Numbered from the stretch's first letter, positions 1 through 7,865 are shown. The stretch: DNA of 10,376 bases from Thermoplasmata archaeon (GCA_021845325.1 JAKBRR010000027.1:1-10376), one strand, 5' to 3'. Numbers and translations: made by a program. Notes: generated from the sequence alone by a model not told the origin.

Positions 1-40
1 TATTGAACTTCTCCTCGCTTGAGTATACTCTTCCCGGCAT
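1..40 (-). CDS. N-terminus of an unidentified protein, possibly an IS transposase (partial)
   Basis: Only the first 13 codons are in the window, reading leftward from ATG at 40 and beginning MPGRVYSSEEKFN. The start is well supported because a near-perfect Shine-Dalgarno sequence lies 7 nt upstream. The basic start followed by Y-S-x-E-x-K-F resembles the N-terminal helix of helix-turn-helix transposase subunits, in which a similar Y-[ST]-x-E-x-K stretch precedes the HTH. That assignment is inference from very few residues. It is transcribed divergently from the restriction-like operon, so both genes share an AT-rich promoter region of about 60 bp. Confidence 0.4.
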   Translation of the reverse strand, partial: MPGRVYSSEEKFN

Positions 41-47
41 TTACATT

Positions 48-55
48 ACCTCCTT
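48..55 (-). promoter_or_regulatory. Strong Shine-Dalgarno site for the leftward gene
   Basis: On the minus strand the sequence reads AAGGAGGT, 7 nt before the ATG at 40. It is the strongest ribosome binding site in the window and fixes the start of the edge gene. It also shows that this gene has a leader, unlike several others here. Confidence 0.75.
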
Positions 56-90
56 TATATATTTATATAAATTATTCGTTATATATATCT
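54..90. promoter_or_regulatory. AT-rich divergent promoter region with TATA-like boxes
   Basis: Two TATA-like stretches occur: TTTATATAAA at 62-71 and TTATATATATC at 79-89. With archaeal initiation about 25 nt downstream, they would place rightward start sites near 93 and near 110, close to the first reading frame of the rightward operon (GTG at 99). The first box is nearly symmetric and could also serve the leftward gene. The assignment rests on sequence pattern and spacing only; no clear BRE is claimed. Confidence 0.5.
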
Positions 91-98
91 CTTTAGCT

Positions 99-328
99 GT
101 GTTTAAGTTTAAACTATCCATAACCAGTACGCAGAAGTATCCAATAACGATAACATACTTCTCAAAGGAATGAGCAAATCAACATTATTTCAAAGCGTAA
201 ACTATTTACAGAACCTTGGATTAATCACATTAATAAAGAAAAAGATCGGTAGATACTATACAATGGAGTCGCAAATATTATTATCAGGCGAATCAATAGT
301 ATCTGCGGAACTAAGAAAGAGGCTGTGA
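99..328 (+). pseudogene. Winged-helix DNA-binding regulator split by a frame change (broken or coupled ORFs)
   Basis: Two short frames together spell a winged-helix domain. The first (GTG 99 to TGA 171-173) ends with helix-like text QKYPITITYFSKE. The second (ATG 170 to TGA 326-328, 52 codons) continues MSKSTLFQSVNYLQNLGLI, a typical recognition helix ending in the NLGLI signature, followed by a basic wing (TLIKKKIGRYYTM). The pieces overlap by ATGA, so the second could be translated by re-initiation. Otherwise a one-base change broke a roughly 76-residue regulator. The second piece ends in a GTGA overlap with the methyltransferase start at 325, so it belongs to the same operon and probably served as its transcriptional controller. 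The wHTH reading is pattern recognition. Whether the gene is dead, coupled or frameshifted cannot be settled here. Confidence 0.6.
319..322 (+). promoter_or_regulatory. GAGG ribosome binding site bearing on the methyltransferase start
   Basis: GAGG lies 8 nt before ATG 331 but only 2 nt before GTG 325. It therefore favours ATG 331 by de novo initiation, whereas the GTGA overlap with the upstream winged-helix frame favours GTG 325 by coupling. The two starts differ by only two residues. Confidence 0.45.
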
Positions 329-3300
329 GCATGCTAAATGAGGTTGTTTTGCGAGAACGTATTTACAAACAAGTGATGAAAATAGAGTCTGCAAAAGACG
401 TTTTTGATCTGTTTAGAATATTAAGTTATCCTGAGAACATAATTTTTGACTCATCATCGAAAAGGAAAAAATCGGACTTTGATTTCAGAAGGGAAGATGA
501 GCAAAAGATCAAAGAGATATACTCAATTCTGAGTTTTGAAAAAAACTTGCCCGTTTTCATGCTAGAAACTGCTACAATGCATCCGTCTTTTATAAGGTCA
601 GTCGCAAGCACTTTTGATAAACAATATCCACCATTTTTATTAATTTTTACAATAGATTACTCAGAAATAACGTTTGTTTTTCCCGATAGGGAAAAGAAGG
701 AGGCAGGAAAACACAAATTGAGGCTGACTAAACTGATTATAAATAAAGATGATATAAGGAGTAAAAAGGACTATTACAGTGTCATCCAGACGCTTGCAAA
801 CATGGAATATGAAGACAAAGCGGGCTGGAGGGAGGTATGGAGAAAATGGAAAAAGGCGTTTAGTGTTGAAAGAGTAACAGAAGAATTTTTTGAACGCTAC
901 AAAGAAGTTTTTTTCAAAATAAGGGAGGAATTACATAAGCAAAGAATTCCTAGTAAGGAATCACATGAGTTCACACTGCAATTTTTAAATAGGATAATGT
1001 TCATTTACTTTATTTCAAAGAAGAATTTGCTTGAAAAGTCAAAATTTGTGGACTGGTTATGGTTTTCTTACAAAGAACTTGGAAAATTTAACTCAGACGA
1101 ATTCTACGAGAAATGGCTCAAGAAGATATTTCTAAAGGTATTTAACAATCAAGCAAACGAGATAAAAGGCCTACCAGATGAAGTGCTAAAGATAATATCA
1201 AACTCTCCCTATCTGAATGGGGGGCTGTTCAGAGAAAACAACTTAGATATCCTCAATATACAAATAACTGACAGAATGTTTCAGAAAATACTGGAATTTT
1301 TTGAATCATATAACTTTACTATTAAGGAAGACATGCCTCTTGAATCAGAAGTTGCTGTGGATCCGCAAATGATTGGTTATGTCTATGAATCTCTTGCTCA
1401 GGTCGCAGAAGATGTATATGAACCAGATGAAGACCTGAGAAAAAAATGGGGAATATTCTATACACCAAAGGTAGAAGTGGACTTCATGTGCAGGAGAAGC
1501 TTGGTTGAATACCTGTCTAAGAATCTGTCTGAGATACCAAAAGAGAAGTTTTACCATTTAATTTTTAACCCGCCCGAAGAAAAGGACAATATTGACAACT
1601 GGTTCACTAAGGAGAATCTATGGAGAAAATTGGAAGATGCTCTAAACAACTTATCTGTAGTTGATCCAGCCTGTGGTTCGGGTGCATTCCTTGTGGGAAT
1701 GCTGAATGTTATTACAGAACTTTACAGGATGATTAACAAGCACGTTGGGAGTAGTCTTACAGATTTTGCCTTGAAAAATAGGATCATTCAATACTCCCTT
1801 TATGGGGTAGATGTAATGCCCTGGGCAATACATGCTGCGGAACTGAGACTTTGGCTTCAACTAATTGTGGAAACAGATTTCAAGAAAGAAGAGTTAAGAA
1901 AGAATCCTCTGCTTCCAAACTTGAACCTCAACCTGAGGGTCGGAGATTCTCTAGTTCAAGAGATAGGGGGAATTAGCCTCAATTTAAGGACAAATAATTT
2001 GAAGCCCCATCTGAAAAGGAAACTTGAAGAGCTGAAACAGGAAAAGAGAAAATATTTCGAAAATTCATCCACAGCGAAATTCCAAACCCTAGAAGAGGTT
2101 AGGGAAGAGGAGATACAACTTTTTGAAGAAATCATTGATGAGAGAATTGAAAGCCTTGAAGGAGACATCCAAGTTTATGAAAATGAAATAAAAAAAGCCG
2201 ATGCCCAAGTTACGCTAGCTGGAGAACACATAACAGACGAAAGAAAACTCAAGGAAAACGAAGAGAGAATTGAAACTAACAATAAAGAAATTGAGAAATT
2301 GAAGAACGTAAGACAACATATGAAGGATCCTGAAAAGAAGCCGTTCGTGTGGGACATCGATTTCGCTGAGATTTTTGGTGATAAAGGTGGTTTCGATATT
2401 GTTATTGGGAACCCACCGTACGTTATTTATAAGAGAATATCACCTCCAAATAAAGAAAAAAGGGAAGTAACAGAGGAAGACAAAACCGAATATAAGGATA
2501 AATTGCTCCAATCAATAAGGACTATATTTAATGTTATAGAGAGCTTCAACAGAACCAATGACTATTATATTTATTTTTATTTCCATGGACTGAGTCTCCT
2601 TAATAAGCAGGGAACTTTTTGCTTTATAACTTCGAATTCCTGGTTAGATGTTGATTACGGTAGAAATCTCCAAGAGTTTCTTACCAAGTACGTGCCTATT
2701 ATTGGAATTTACGACAATCCAAAAAAAGCATTTATTCACGCTGATGTAAATACTGTTATTACCTTGTTAGGAGCTCCTGAAGTAAAGCAGAGAAGCCCAA
2801 ATGAGTGGATTTTTGGTATGAATGGAGGAAATGATAATGTTTGGACCAGAATAAAAAATATAGCTAAATTCATCATGTTTAAAAAGCCATTAGAGGAGGT
2901 CATATCCACTCAAAATCTCATCACAATTGAAAATACTAAAGCCAAGTCCATAGGGAAAGAACTTACTGAATTAGTCAATAATATAGTAAACGAAAATGAC
3001 TACAGAGTCTTTCCAATAATCCAGGAAGATTTACTTGAGGATGGGTGGGAGTATCCAGATAAATACCGTGGAAAAAGATTCAACGAAGGACAATACGCTG
3101 GAAATAAGTGGGGTGGTAAGTTTCTAAGAGCGCCAGATGCTTATTACACATTAATAGGAAAAGGTAAAGAAATATTTGTTAGACTTGAGAACATGGCCTT
3201 TGTTAGAACAGGTGTTAAGGAAGGGGGCTATAGAGATTATATTCAGTCAAGATCGAAAATTAAAAAGGAAAATATCGAAGTTTATATCCCTATCTTAAAA

Positions 3301-3909
3301 AATGTGAAAGAACACAGTCATATCTTAATAACAACGAATGATTCATTCATAATCAAGAATCTTAATAAATTTAGAAAGGTGGCAGAGAACAGGAAGTCTC
3401 CTATATTATGGCTGGCTGGTCGAGGTTATACCCATAAATGTTATTTGAATCCCAATGGCTTTACGTTTAGTGGCAACTTTATAGGAATAGAACCATACAA
3501 CCAGAACTTGATTAAACCTCTAGTAGGATATCTGAACTCAACTGCTTGTATTCTCATTTCTGAGGTGGAAGGTCGCAGTAAGGGCATCGGCGGTGCAGCT
3601 GCTGTTTTTAGTAAAACAGACATAAAAAGACTTGAGATTTTGAATCAAGAAAATTTAACAAAGGAAATTGCTGGATGGGTTGATAAGAACAAGCTACGAG
3701 AAATCGAGACAATTTTTGAAGAGCTAGGAATCGATCCTAGCAAGCCTGTTCGAGAACAAGAACCTAACACTCTTCCTGATAGGGCAGAGCTTGACAACAT
3801 CATTTTCGACGAGCTTGGATTGACTAAAGAAGAGAGAATGGAAGTTTACTGGTCTGTTTGCGAATTAGTGAAGCAGAGAATTGACAAAGCGAAGAGTTTG
3901 AAGGAGTAA
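325..3909 (+). CDS. Eco57I-like N6-adenine DNA methyltransferase with specificity domain
   Basis: This enzyme probably transfers a methyl group from S-adenosylmethionine to adenine in a specific DNA site, marking self DNA for a restriction-like system. An N-terminal alpha/beta domain (about 1-180) is followed by the MTase lead-in with GIFYTP at 376-381. SAM-binding motif I, DPACGSGAF, starts at D447, and catalytic motif IV, NPPY, is at 696-699. Between them is a charged, probably coiled-coil insertion of roughly 110 residues (about 560-670). The C-terminal third holds a TaqI-like target recognition region (about 930-1105, including GRSKGIGGAAAVF from 1083). It ends in the tail typical of the family (DELGLTKEERMEVY...CELVKQR), so the protein looks complete. 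The size fits type IIG or PglX/DrmMI-like enzymes. The N-terminal domain could be a nuclease relic: residues 77-84 read VFMLETAT, where an E-x-K would be expected in a PD-(D/E)XK site. Start GTG 325 or ATG 331. Confidence 0.93.
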   Translation: MSMLNEVVLRERIYKQVMKIESAKDVFDLFRILSYPENIIFDSSSKRKKSDFDFRREDEQKIKEIYSILSFEKNLPVFMLETATMHPSFIRSVASTFDKQYPPFLLIFTIDYSEITFVFPDREKKEAGKHKLRLTKLIINKDDIRSKKDYYSVIQTLANMEYEDKAGWREVWRKWKKAFSVERVTEEFFERYKEVFFKIREELHKQRIPSKESHEFTLQFLNRIMFIYFISKKNLLEKSKFVDWLWFSYKELGKFNSDEFYEKWLKKIFLKVFNNQANEIKGLPDEVLKIISNSPYLNGGLFRENNLDILNIQITDRMFQKILEFFESYNFTIKEDMPLESEVAVDPQMIGYVYESLAQVAEDVYEPDEDLRKKWGIFYTPKVEVDFMCRRSLVEYLSKNLSEIPKEKFYHLIFNPPEEKDNIDNWFTKENLWRKLEDALNNLSVVDPACGSGAFLVGMLNVITELYRMINKHVGSSLTDFALKNRIIQYSLYGVDVMPWAIHAAELRLWLQLIVETDFKKEELRKNPLLPNLNLNLRVGDSLVQEIGGISLNLRTNNLKPHLKRKLEELKQEKRKYFENSSTAKFQTLEEVREEEIQLFEEIIDERIESLEGDIQVYENEIKKADAQVTLAGEHITDERKLKENEERIETNNKEIEKLKNVRQHMKDPEKKPFVWDIDFAEIFGDKGGFDIVIGNPPYVIYKRISPPNKEKREVTEEDKTEYKDKLLQSIRTIFNVIESFNRTNDYYIYFYFHGLSLLNKQGTFCFITSNSWLDVDYGRNLQEFLTKYVPIIGIYDNPKKAFIHADVNTVITLLGAPEVKQRSPNEWIFGMNGGNDNVWTRIKNIAKFIMFKKPLEEVISTQNLITIENTKAKSIGKELTELVNNIVNENDYRVFPIIQEDLLEDGWEYPDKYRGKRFNEGQYAGNKWGGKFLRAPDAYYTLIGKGKEIFVRLENMAFVRTGVKEGGYRDYIQSRSKIKKENIEVYIPILKNVKEHSHILITTNDSFIIKNLNKFRKVAENRKSPILWLAGRGYTHKCYLNPNGFTFSGNFIGIEPYNQNLIKPLVGYLNSTACILISEVEGRSKGIGGAAAVFSKTDIKRLEILNQENLTKEIAGWVDKNKLREIETIFEELGIDPSKPVREQEPNTLPDRAELDNIIFDELGLTKEERMEVYWSVCELVKQRIDKAKSLKE
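3901..3906 (+). promoter_or_regulatory. Shine-Dalgarno site for the XRE gene inside the methyltransferase end
   Basis: AAGGAG overlaps the last codons of the methyltransferase and sits 5 nt before ATG 3912. It shows that the small gene is translated from the same message. Confidence 0.65.
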
Positions 3910-3911
3910 AA

Positions 3912-4244
3912 ATGTCGAAATTAATGTTTGTTAAGGTAAATCAAGATTTCCTTAAATGGCTCAGGAAAAGCTCTGGCCGGAAGATAGAGGAAGTGAGTAG
4001 AAGGCAGGGAACAATATCTGAGATTATATTAGAATTTGAATCTGGAAAAAAGTCGTCAAAATTTTCACAATTAAGGATCTTATCTGAATTATACAAGAGA
4101 CCTCTGGCTTCGTTTTTCCTGTCCAAATCAAAGGAGGAAAAACTTATGGGAGAAAAAATTAGAATTTCTTTTGTGTGTCAAAAATACAGATTAGAGTCTA
4201 TTAATATTATGGAAATGTTCAGGATTGAGGGATGGAAATTTTAG
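3912..4244 (+). CDS. XRE-family helix-turn-helix protein, probably a truncated XRE-ImmA/IrrE regulator
   Basis: Of 110 residues, about the first 75 fit the N-terminal part of archaeal XRE-ImmA/IrrE proteins: a short beta start (FVKVNQDFLKWLRKSSG), an HTH with IEEVSRR then SEIILEFESGKK, and the family hallmark LYKRPLASFFL at about residues 60-70. In intact members this hallmark is followed by a linker and a zinc metallopeptidase domain with an HExxH motif. Here the protein stops about 40 residues later with no HExxH, so the peptidase half is missing. It lies 2 nt after the methyltransferase stop and 9 nt before the helicase start, suggesting an operon-internal regulator. Without the peptidase it cannot work by repressor cleavage, but it could still bind DNA. 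An alternative is a naturally short XRE protein. Confidence 0.7.
   Translation: MSKLMFVKVNQDFLKWLRKSSGRKIEEVSRRQGTISEIILEFESGKKSSKFSQLRILSELYKRPLASFFLSKSKEEKLMGEKIRISFVCQKYRLESINIMEMFRIEGWKF
4131..4137 (+). promoter_or_regulatory. Internal Shine-Dalgarno-like site in the XRE gene
   Basis: AAGGAGG lies 8 nt before an in-frame ATG at 4146 (codon 79 of the XRE frame). Internal initiation there would give a 32-residue peptide ending at the same stop. It may be a purine-rich coincidence. Confidence 0.25.
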
Positions 4245-4250
4245 GGTGAG
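4244..4250 (+). promoter_or_regulatory. GGTGA ribosome binding site for the PLD-helicase gene
   Basis: GGGTGAG begins in the stop codon of the XRE gene. Its GGTGA core, a good archaeal Shine-Dalgarno sequence, lies 4 nt before ATG 4254. It supports that start and tight coupling to the preceding gene. Confidence 0.65.
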
Positions 4251-4253
4251 TAT

Positions 4254-7200
4254 ATGACGCTTCAAAAAGAGATAATTGACAATAGTGAAGGAAACAAGCT
4301 GGTTAGCTTTCTCAACAGTACTTTGAAAGAGAATCAAGAAACGAACCTAGATATAGCAACCGCATTCTTCAACATAGAAGCTTTTGCTATGATTAAGGAC
4401 AACCTGAATGGGGTTAAGAGGTTCAGGCTACTTCTTGGCAAGACACCAGAAATAAAGAGCGATAAAACCCTAGGATATGCTCTTTTGGAAGAGATCAGGA
4501 AAGAAGTTGAAGGGTTTGAGCTGACAAGAGAGGCAGATTCCACAGTTAGACTTTTCATCAAATTTCTGGAAAAAGAAAATGTAGAAGTGAGGCTATTCGA
4601 AAAATTCCTGCATGGAAAAGCATACATCTTTGATGACAGGATAGTAATAGGATCGTCAAACTTTACCGCAGCGGGATTGACCAGATATGGCGAGTTAAAT
4701 ACGTGGAAGCAGGAATCGCAAGCAATCTACACAAGAAAGGAATGGTTTGACAAGTTCTGGGCAGAATCTGTGGATTTCAAGAATGAACTAATCAAGCTTT
4801 TGGAGAATTCGAGATTCGGCAACAAAGAATACTCACCATATGAAATCTACATCAAATCATTGTACGAACTACAGAAGGACGATATCAGAGAAGAGCAGAA
4901 AGGAGAAAAGGATAAGCCAAGAGGATTGCCAGAAACCAAAGTCAATCTCGCCCAATTCCAGGAAGATGCCATTGCCAGGATATGGACAAGAATGAAGAAA
5001 TACGGTGGTTGCATAGTTGCGGATTCGGTAGGCTTGGGGAAGACATGGATTGCAAAAAAGATTCTCGAACAGATTGGATATTATGAAAGAAAGAACATCC
5101 TGGTAGTATGCCCTGCCCAGCTCAGAGAGATGTGGAGATCCGAACTAAAAAAGATTGACGTCAAGGAGAACATTCTTTCGCAGGAAGACCTAGCATCTGA
5201 ATCTTATCTTGAAAAGACAAAGAAAACGCTAGGAGGAAGATTGGAGGATGTCGAACTCATCGTTGTGGATGAAAGCCACAATTTCAGGAATCCATTGTCA
5301 AACAGATGGGAAAACTTCTTTTCGCTGGTAAATGACAGTATTTCTAAAACAGGAAGTAAACCTTACATGTTGTTTCTGACTGCAACACCGATAAATAATA
5401 CTCCCTGGGACCTGTACTGGCAGATAATGCTCCTTGTTTTGATGGACAGATCAGCATTTATCAAGGAAAACATACCAGATTTGTTTAAATTCTTCAAGGA
5501 AGCGAAGGAAAAGCCTTCGATGCTCAATGATCTGCTGAATGAGATTTCAATAAGGAGAACAAGGAATTACATAATTGAGAACTATTCAGACGCATTCATA
5601 ATCCGGGAACTGCCCAATGGAGAGGTGGAAGAACAAAAGGTAACATTCCCAACAAGAATTCTTGAGAACGTTAATTACAAGCTTGACAGCGCCTATAAGG
5701 GGATGTACAAAGAGATTTCTGACACGATCACAGAAAAACTTAAGATGGCATACTATAAGATATTAGATTACAGGAAGGAACCACTCAAAACCGAAGAGGA
5801 AAGGCTCGCTCTGGGTAGAATGGTTGCCATAGGCGGTATATTTAGGACCATACTTCTCAAAAGGTTAGAGAGCAGCGTTGATTCCTTCAGGAAAAGCGTC
5901 TCGAACCATATACAATTTCTTGAGAAATTGAAGGTCTATCTAAAATCAGGAAAGCTCTTAACGAAGAAGAGTTATTTGAAATACCTGCTCAATGTTTACG
6001 ACGAGTTGGAAGATGGCGATCTTAAAGATGCATTGGAAGACTTCAGGATCGATGAATACAGGACTGACGATCTGTTTAAGGACATCGATACAGACATACG
6101 CCTGCTCAGCAATATTTTAGAAAAGGTGAACAGGATCAGCTCAGAAGATGATTCCAAACTGAACGTTCTCAAAGAGAAACTCCTAGATCTGTCAAAGGGC
6201 GGTCAAATTGTTCTATTTACATATTACGCGGACACATTGAACTATATCAACAGTGAGATAATGAAAGACCCAAGATTTTCCAAACTTAAGGTAGAGGCTA
6301 TATCGAGTTCAGGCGCTACGAATAAGAGTCCCCAGGAAAGAGAAGCCATTATTAAACGATTCTTCGAGAAAGAAGTCGATATAATACTTAGCACAGACGT
6401 GTTATCAGAAGGACAAAACCTGCAAACAGCTAAGTATCTCATCAATTACGATTTGCACTGGAACCCAACCAGGATGATTCAGAGAGCAGGAAGAATTGAC
6501 AGGATTGGGTCCCCATACAAGGAGATCTATGTTTATAATTTTTTCCCTGAGGATGAGCTTGAAGAACTCCTGAAGCTCGTAGAAATACTGCAAAATAAGA
6601 TAATAGAGATTGACGATGCCGTGGGTCTGGATCAGACCATACTTGGCGAGGAAATACACCCTAAGGTTTTTGGGATTATCAGAAGAATCAAGGGCAAAGA
6701 TGAGAAGGTATTTGCAGAATTGGAGAGGGATATATTTGGAGGAGGAGAGGTATTTTACCAGCCTCTGAAGGATTTCCTAAAGAATAAGGGCGTTGAGGAG
6801 CTAGAAAAAATACCGAATGGAGTATTCAGCGGATTAAAAAAGAAGAAGTCGTCGGGAATATTCTTCTATTACAAATATGGAGACGATTTCCATTTTTGGT
6901 ATCTGTACGATCTGAAGTCCGGCACAATGCTTACAAGAAAGACCGAAATTCTGGACTCTATAAAATGCAGTCAGAATGAAACGCGTATAATACCAGACTT
7001 TTTTGAACAGGTTTATGATGCTAACAAATTGGCTCTGAAAGACATAGAGAGAATGTATAAGGAGATAGAGCTGAGTAACACCCAAGACTCACAGTTGAAA
7101 GAACTTAATAGGTCCAAAAGTACTAAATTTATCAAGAAGATGATAGACGAAATAGAACTGCAAATAAACGATTATCTGAATGAATACCCCAACGATACTT

Positions 7201-7436
7201 CTGCAGAGCAGGTATGGGAACCTATCAAGACGAAGCTCATTGCCCTGCCACCAACCAAGAAAAGACTTCAGGAACTTAGAAAAATATGGAGAGCCTATTT
7301 AAAAAGCAACGATTGGAAGAAAATGATTACTGAACTTGGAGAATTCATGACCGAAAAAGGAATATTTAGGAAAGCAGTAGTAGATCCCTTTGACGTGTCA
7401 AAACTCAAGTTGATTACGATGGACTTTATTTCGTAA
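4254..7436 (+). CDS. PLD-type nuclease fused to a Snf2-family helicase
   Basis: This is probably the effector of the system: an ATP-driven DNA translocase carrying its own nuclease. The N-terminal ~190 residues form one phospholipase-D/HKD domain with H120-x-K122-x4-D127 and GSSN at 133-136. With only one HKD motif it would need to dimerise to cut, as known for Nuc and BfiI. The Snf2 module follows: Q-motif-like QFQEDAI (234-240), Walker A SVGLGKT (258-264), DESH (339-342), TAT (376-378), a helical insertion with LLKRLESS, motif V STDVLSEGQNLQ (713-724) and motif VI QRAGRIDR (743-750). All are intact. The last ~290 residues are charged and helical and I do not recognise them. Known Snf2-like proteins carry such PLD domains (CDD class PLDc_N_Snf2_like). 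Position directly after a site-specific methylase suggests restriction of unmodified DNA; that role is inference. Confidence 0.94.
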   Translation: MTLQKEIIDNSEGNKLVSFLNSTLKENQETNLDIATAFFNIEAFAMIKDNLNGVKRFRLLLGKTPEIKSDKTLGYALLEEIRKEVEGFELTREADSTVRLFIKFLEKENVEVRLFEKFLHGKAYIFDDRIVIGSSNFTAAGLTRYGELNTWKQESQAIYTRKEWFDKFWAESVDFKNELIKLLENSRFGNKEYSPYEIYIKSLYELQKDDIREEQKGEKDKPRGLPETKVNLAQFQEDAIARIWTRMKKYGGCIVADSVGLGKTWIAKKILEQIGYYERKNILVVCPAQLREMWRSELKKIDVKENILSQEDLASESYLEKTKKTLGGRLEDVELIVVDESHNFRNPLSNRWENFFSLVNDSISKTGSKPYMLFLTATPINNTPWDLYWQIMLLVLMDRSAFIKENIPDLFKFFKEAKEKPSMLNDLLNEISIRRTRNYIIENYSDAFIIRELPNGEVEEQKVTFPTRILENVNYKLDSAYKGMYKEISDTITEKLKMAYYKILDYRKEPLKTEEERLALGRMVAIGGIFRTILLKRLESSVDSFRKSVSNHIQFLEKLKVYLKSGKLLTKKSYLKYLLNVYDELEDGDLKDALEDFRIDEYRTDDLFKDIDTDIRLLSNILEKVNRISSEDDSKLNVLKEKLLDLSKGGQIVLFTYYADTLNYINSEIMKDPRFSKLKVEAISSSGATNKSPQEREAIIKRFFEKEVDIILSTDVLSEGQNLQTAKYLINYDLHWNPTRMIQRAGRIDRIGSPYKEIYVYNFFPEDELEELLKLVEILQNKIIEIDDAVGLDQTILGEEIHPKVFGIIRRIKGKDEKVFAELERDIFGGGEVFYQPLKDFLKNKGVEELEKIPNGVFSGLKKKKSSGIFFYYKYGDDFHFWYLYDLKSGTMLTRKTEILDSIKCSQNETRIIPDFFEQVYDANKLALKDIERMYKEIELSNTQDSQLKELNRSKSTKFIKKMIDEIELQINDYLNEYPNDTSAEQVWEPIKTKLIALPPTKKRLQELRKIWRAYLKSNDWKKMITELGEFMTEKGIFRKAVVDPFDVSKLKLITMDFIS

Positions 7437-7690
7437 TTGCCCAACTTGCCGGCTGTTTCATGAGATCTTTATTTGCTCCGAGGGATAGTATAACTATTCT
7501 TCTCTCCTACGTACGTGTTGAAATGATAACTACATTCAGAGTGCTTGTATCTTAAGACCTGGAAAACATTGAACGACCATTCTTTGATCGGTGGACTTTT
7601 ATTTTCTTTTCCACAAATTGGGGACTGCATATCTCTCTGTCAAGGACTACACTTACTTTAATTTTCTTGATCCCACATCCATTGACTATT
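7437..7690 (-). pseudogene. Gene debris resembling a DDE transposase, frameshifted
   Basis: No intact gene is visible in this stretch. On the minus strand two adjacent frames read like protein. One, running down from about 7688, contains IKKIKVSVVLDREICSPQF and KVHRSKNGR. This resembles the K-V-x-V-x-x-D strand and the later H-D-S-K stretch of IS4/IS5-type transposase cores. Another frame further on contains VLRYKHSECSYHFNTYVGEK before a stop. Stops and frame changes separate them, and no start is evident. It lies where a toxin gene might be expected, just downstream of the small minus-strand ORF at 7689-7865. Assignment to a transposase is a guess from short motifs. Confidence 0.3.
7485..7500 (+). 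terminator. Weak hairpin with pyrimidine tail downstream of the helicase gene
   Basis: ATAGT (7485-7489) and ACTAT (7493-7497) form a 5-bp stem with a 3-nt loop, followed by TCTTCTCTCC. It lies about 50 nt past the helicase stop and could contribute to ending the operon transcript. The signal is weak. Confidence 0.25.
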
Positions 7691-7865
7691 AGGCTTCCTT
7701 GAAGAACTCCCTTACATTCCTTACTTTACCCTTTAGTATGTTCTGCTCGCTCCTTTCCAGCTGATACATTACATACTCATTTTCAAGAGTCTCGATGTTA
7801 GCCTCAAGGCTATCCAAATCTGACTTTGATATGCTTACAAGCCTTGACGCTTTTTCTGTGGTCAT
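7689..7865 (-). CDS. Small 58-residue protein, antitoxin-like
   Basis: This short minus-strand frame begins ATG at 7865 and ends TAA at 7691-7689. The protein is charged and helical: MTTEKASRLVSISKSDLDSL at the start, then a likely amphipathic helix, ending ILKGKVRNVREFFKEA. The arrangement of an S/D-L-D-x-L-E helix, then x-Q-L-x-R-S-E-Q-x-I-x-x-G-K-V, then a final helix resembles short RelB/Phd-type archaeal antitoxins, where a similar I-x-x-G-[KR]-x segment binds the toxin. That is a family-level impression, not a firm match. A TATA-like box about 29 nt before the start suits a leaderless gene. No toxin follows, because the space downstream holds only transposase-like debris, so if it is an antitoxin it is an orphan. 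Low-complexity coding chance cannot be excluded. Confidence 0.5.
   Translation of the reverse strand: MTTEKASRLVSISKSDLDSLEANIETLENEYVMYQLERSEQNILKGKVRNVREFFKEA

Noticed and set aside
426..3623. Several minus-strand open frames of 60-70 codons inside the methyltransferase gene
   Set aside because: Shadows of a strong plus-strand coding gene; Ser/Phe/Leu-rich translations typical of antisense reading.
4334..7085. Minus-strand open frames inside the PLD-helicase gene, up to 97 codons
   Set aside because: Antisense shadows of a gene with intact motifs throughout; no independent signals.
325..7436. Complete DISARM or BREX system
   Set aside because: No drmA/drmB-like, brxC, brxL or pglZ gene is visible; only the methylase, Snf2 and PLD functions are shared.
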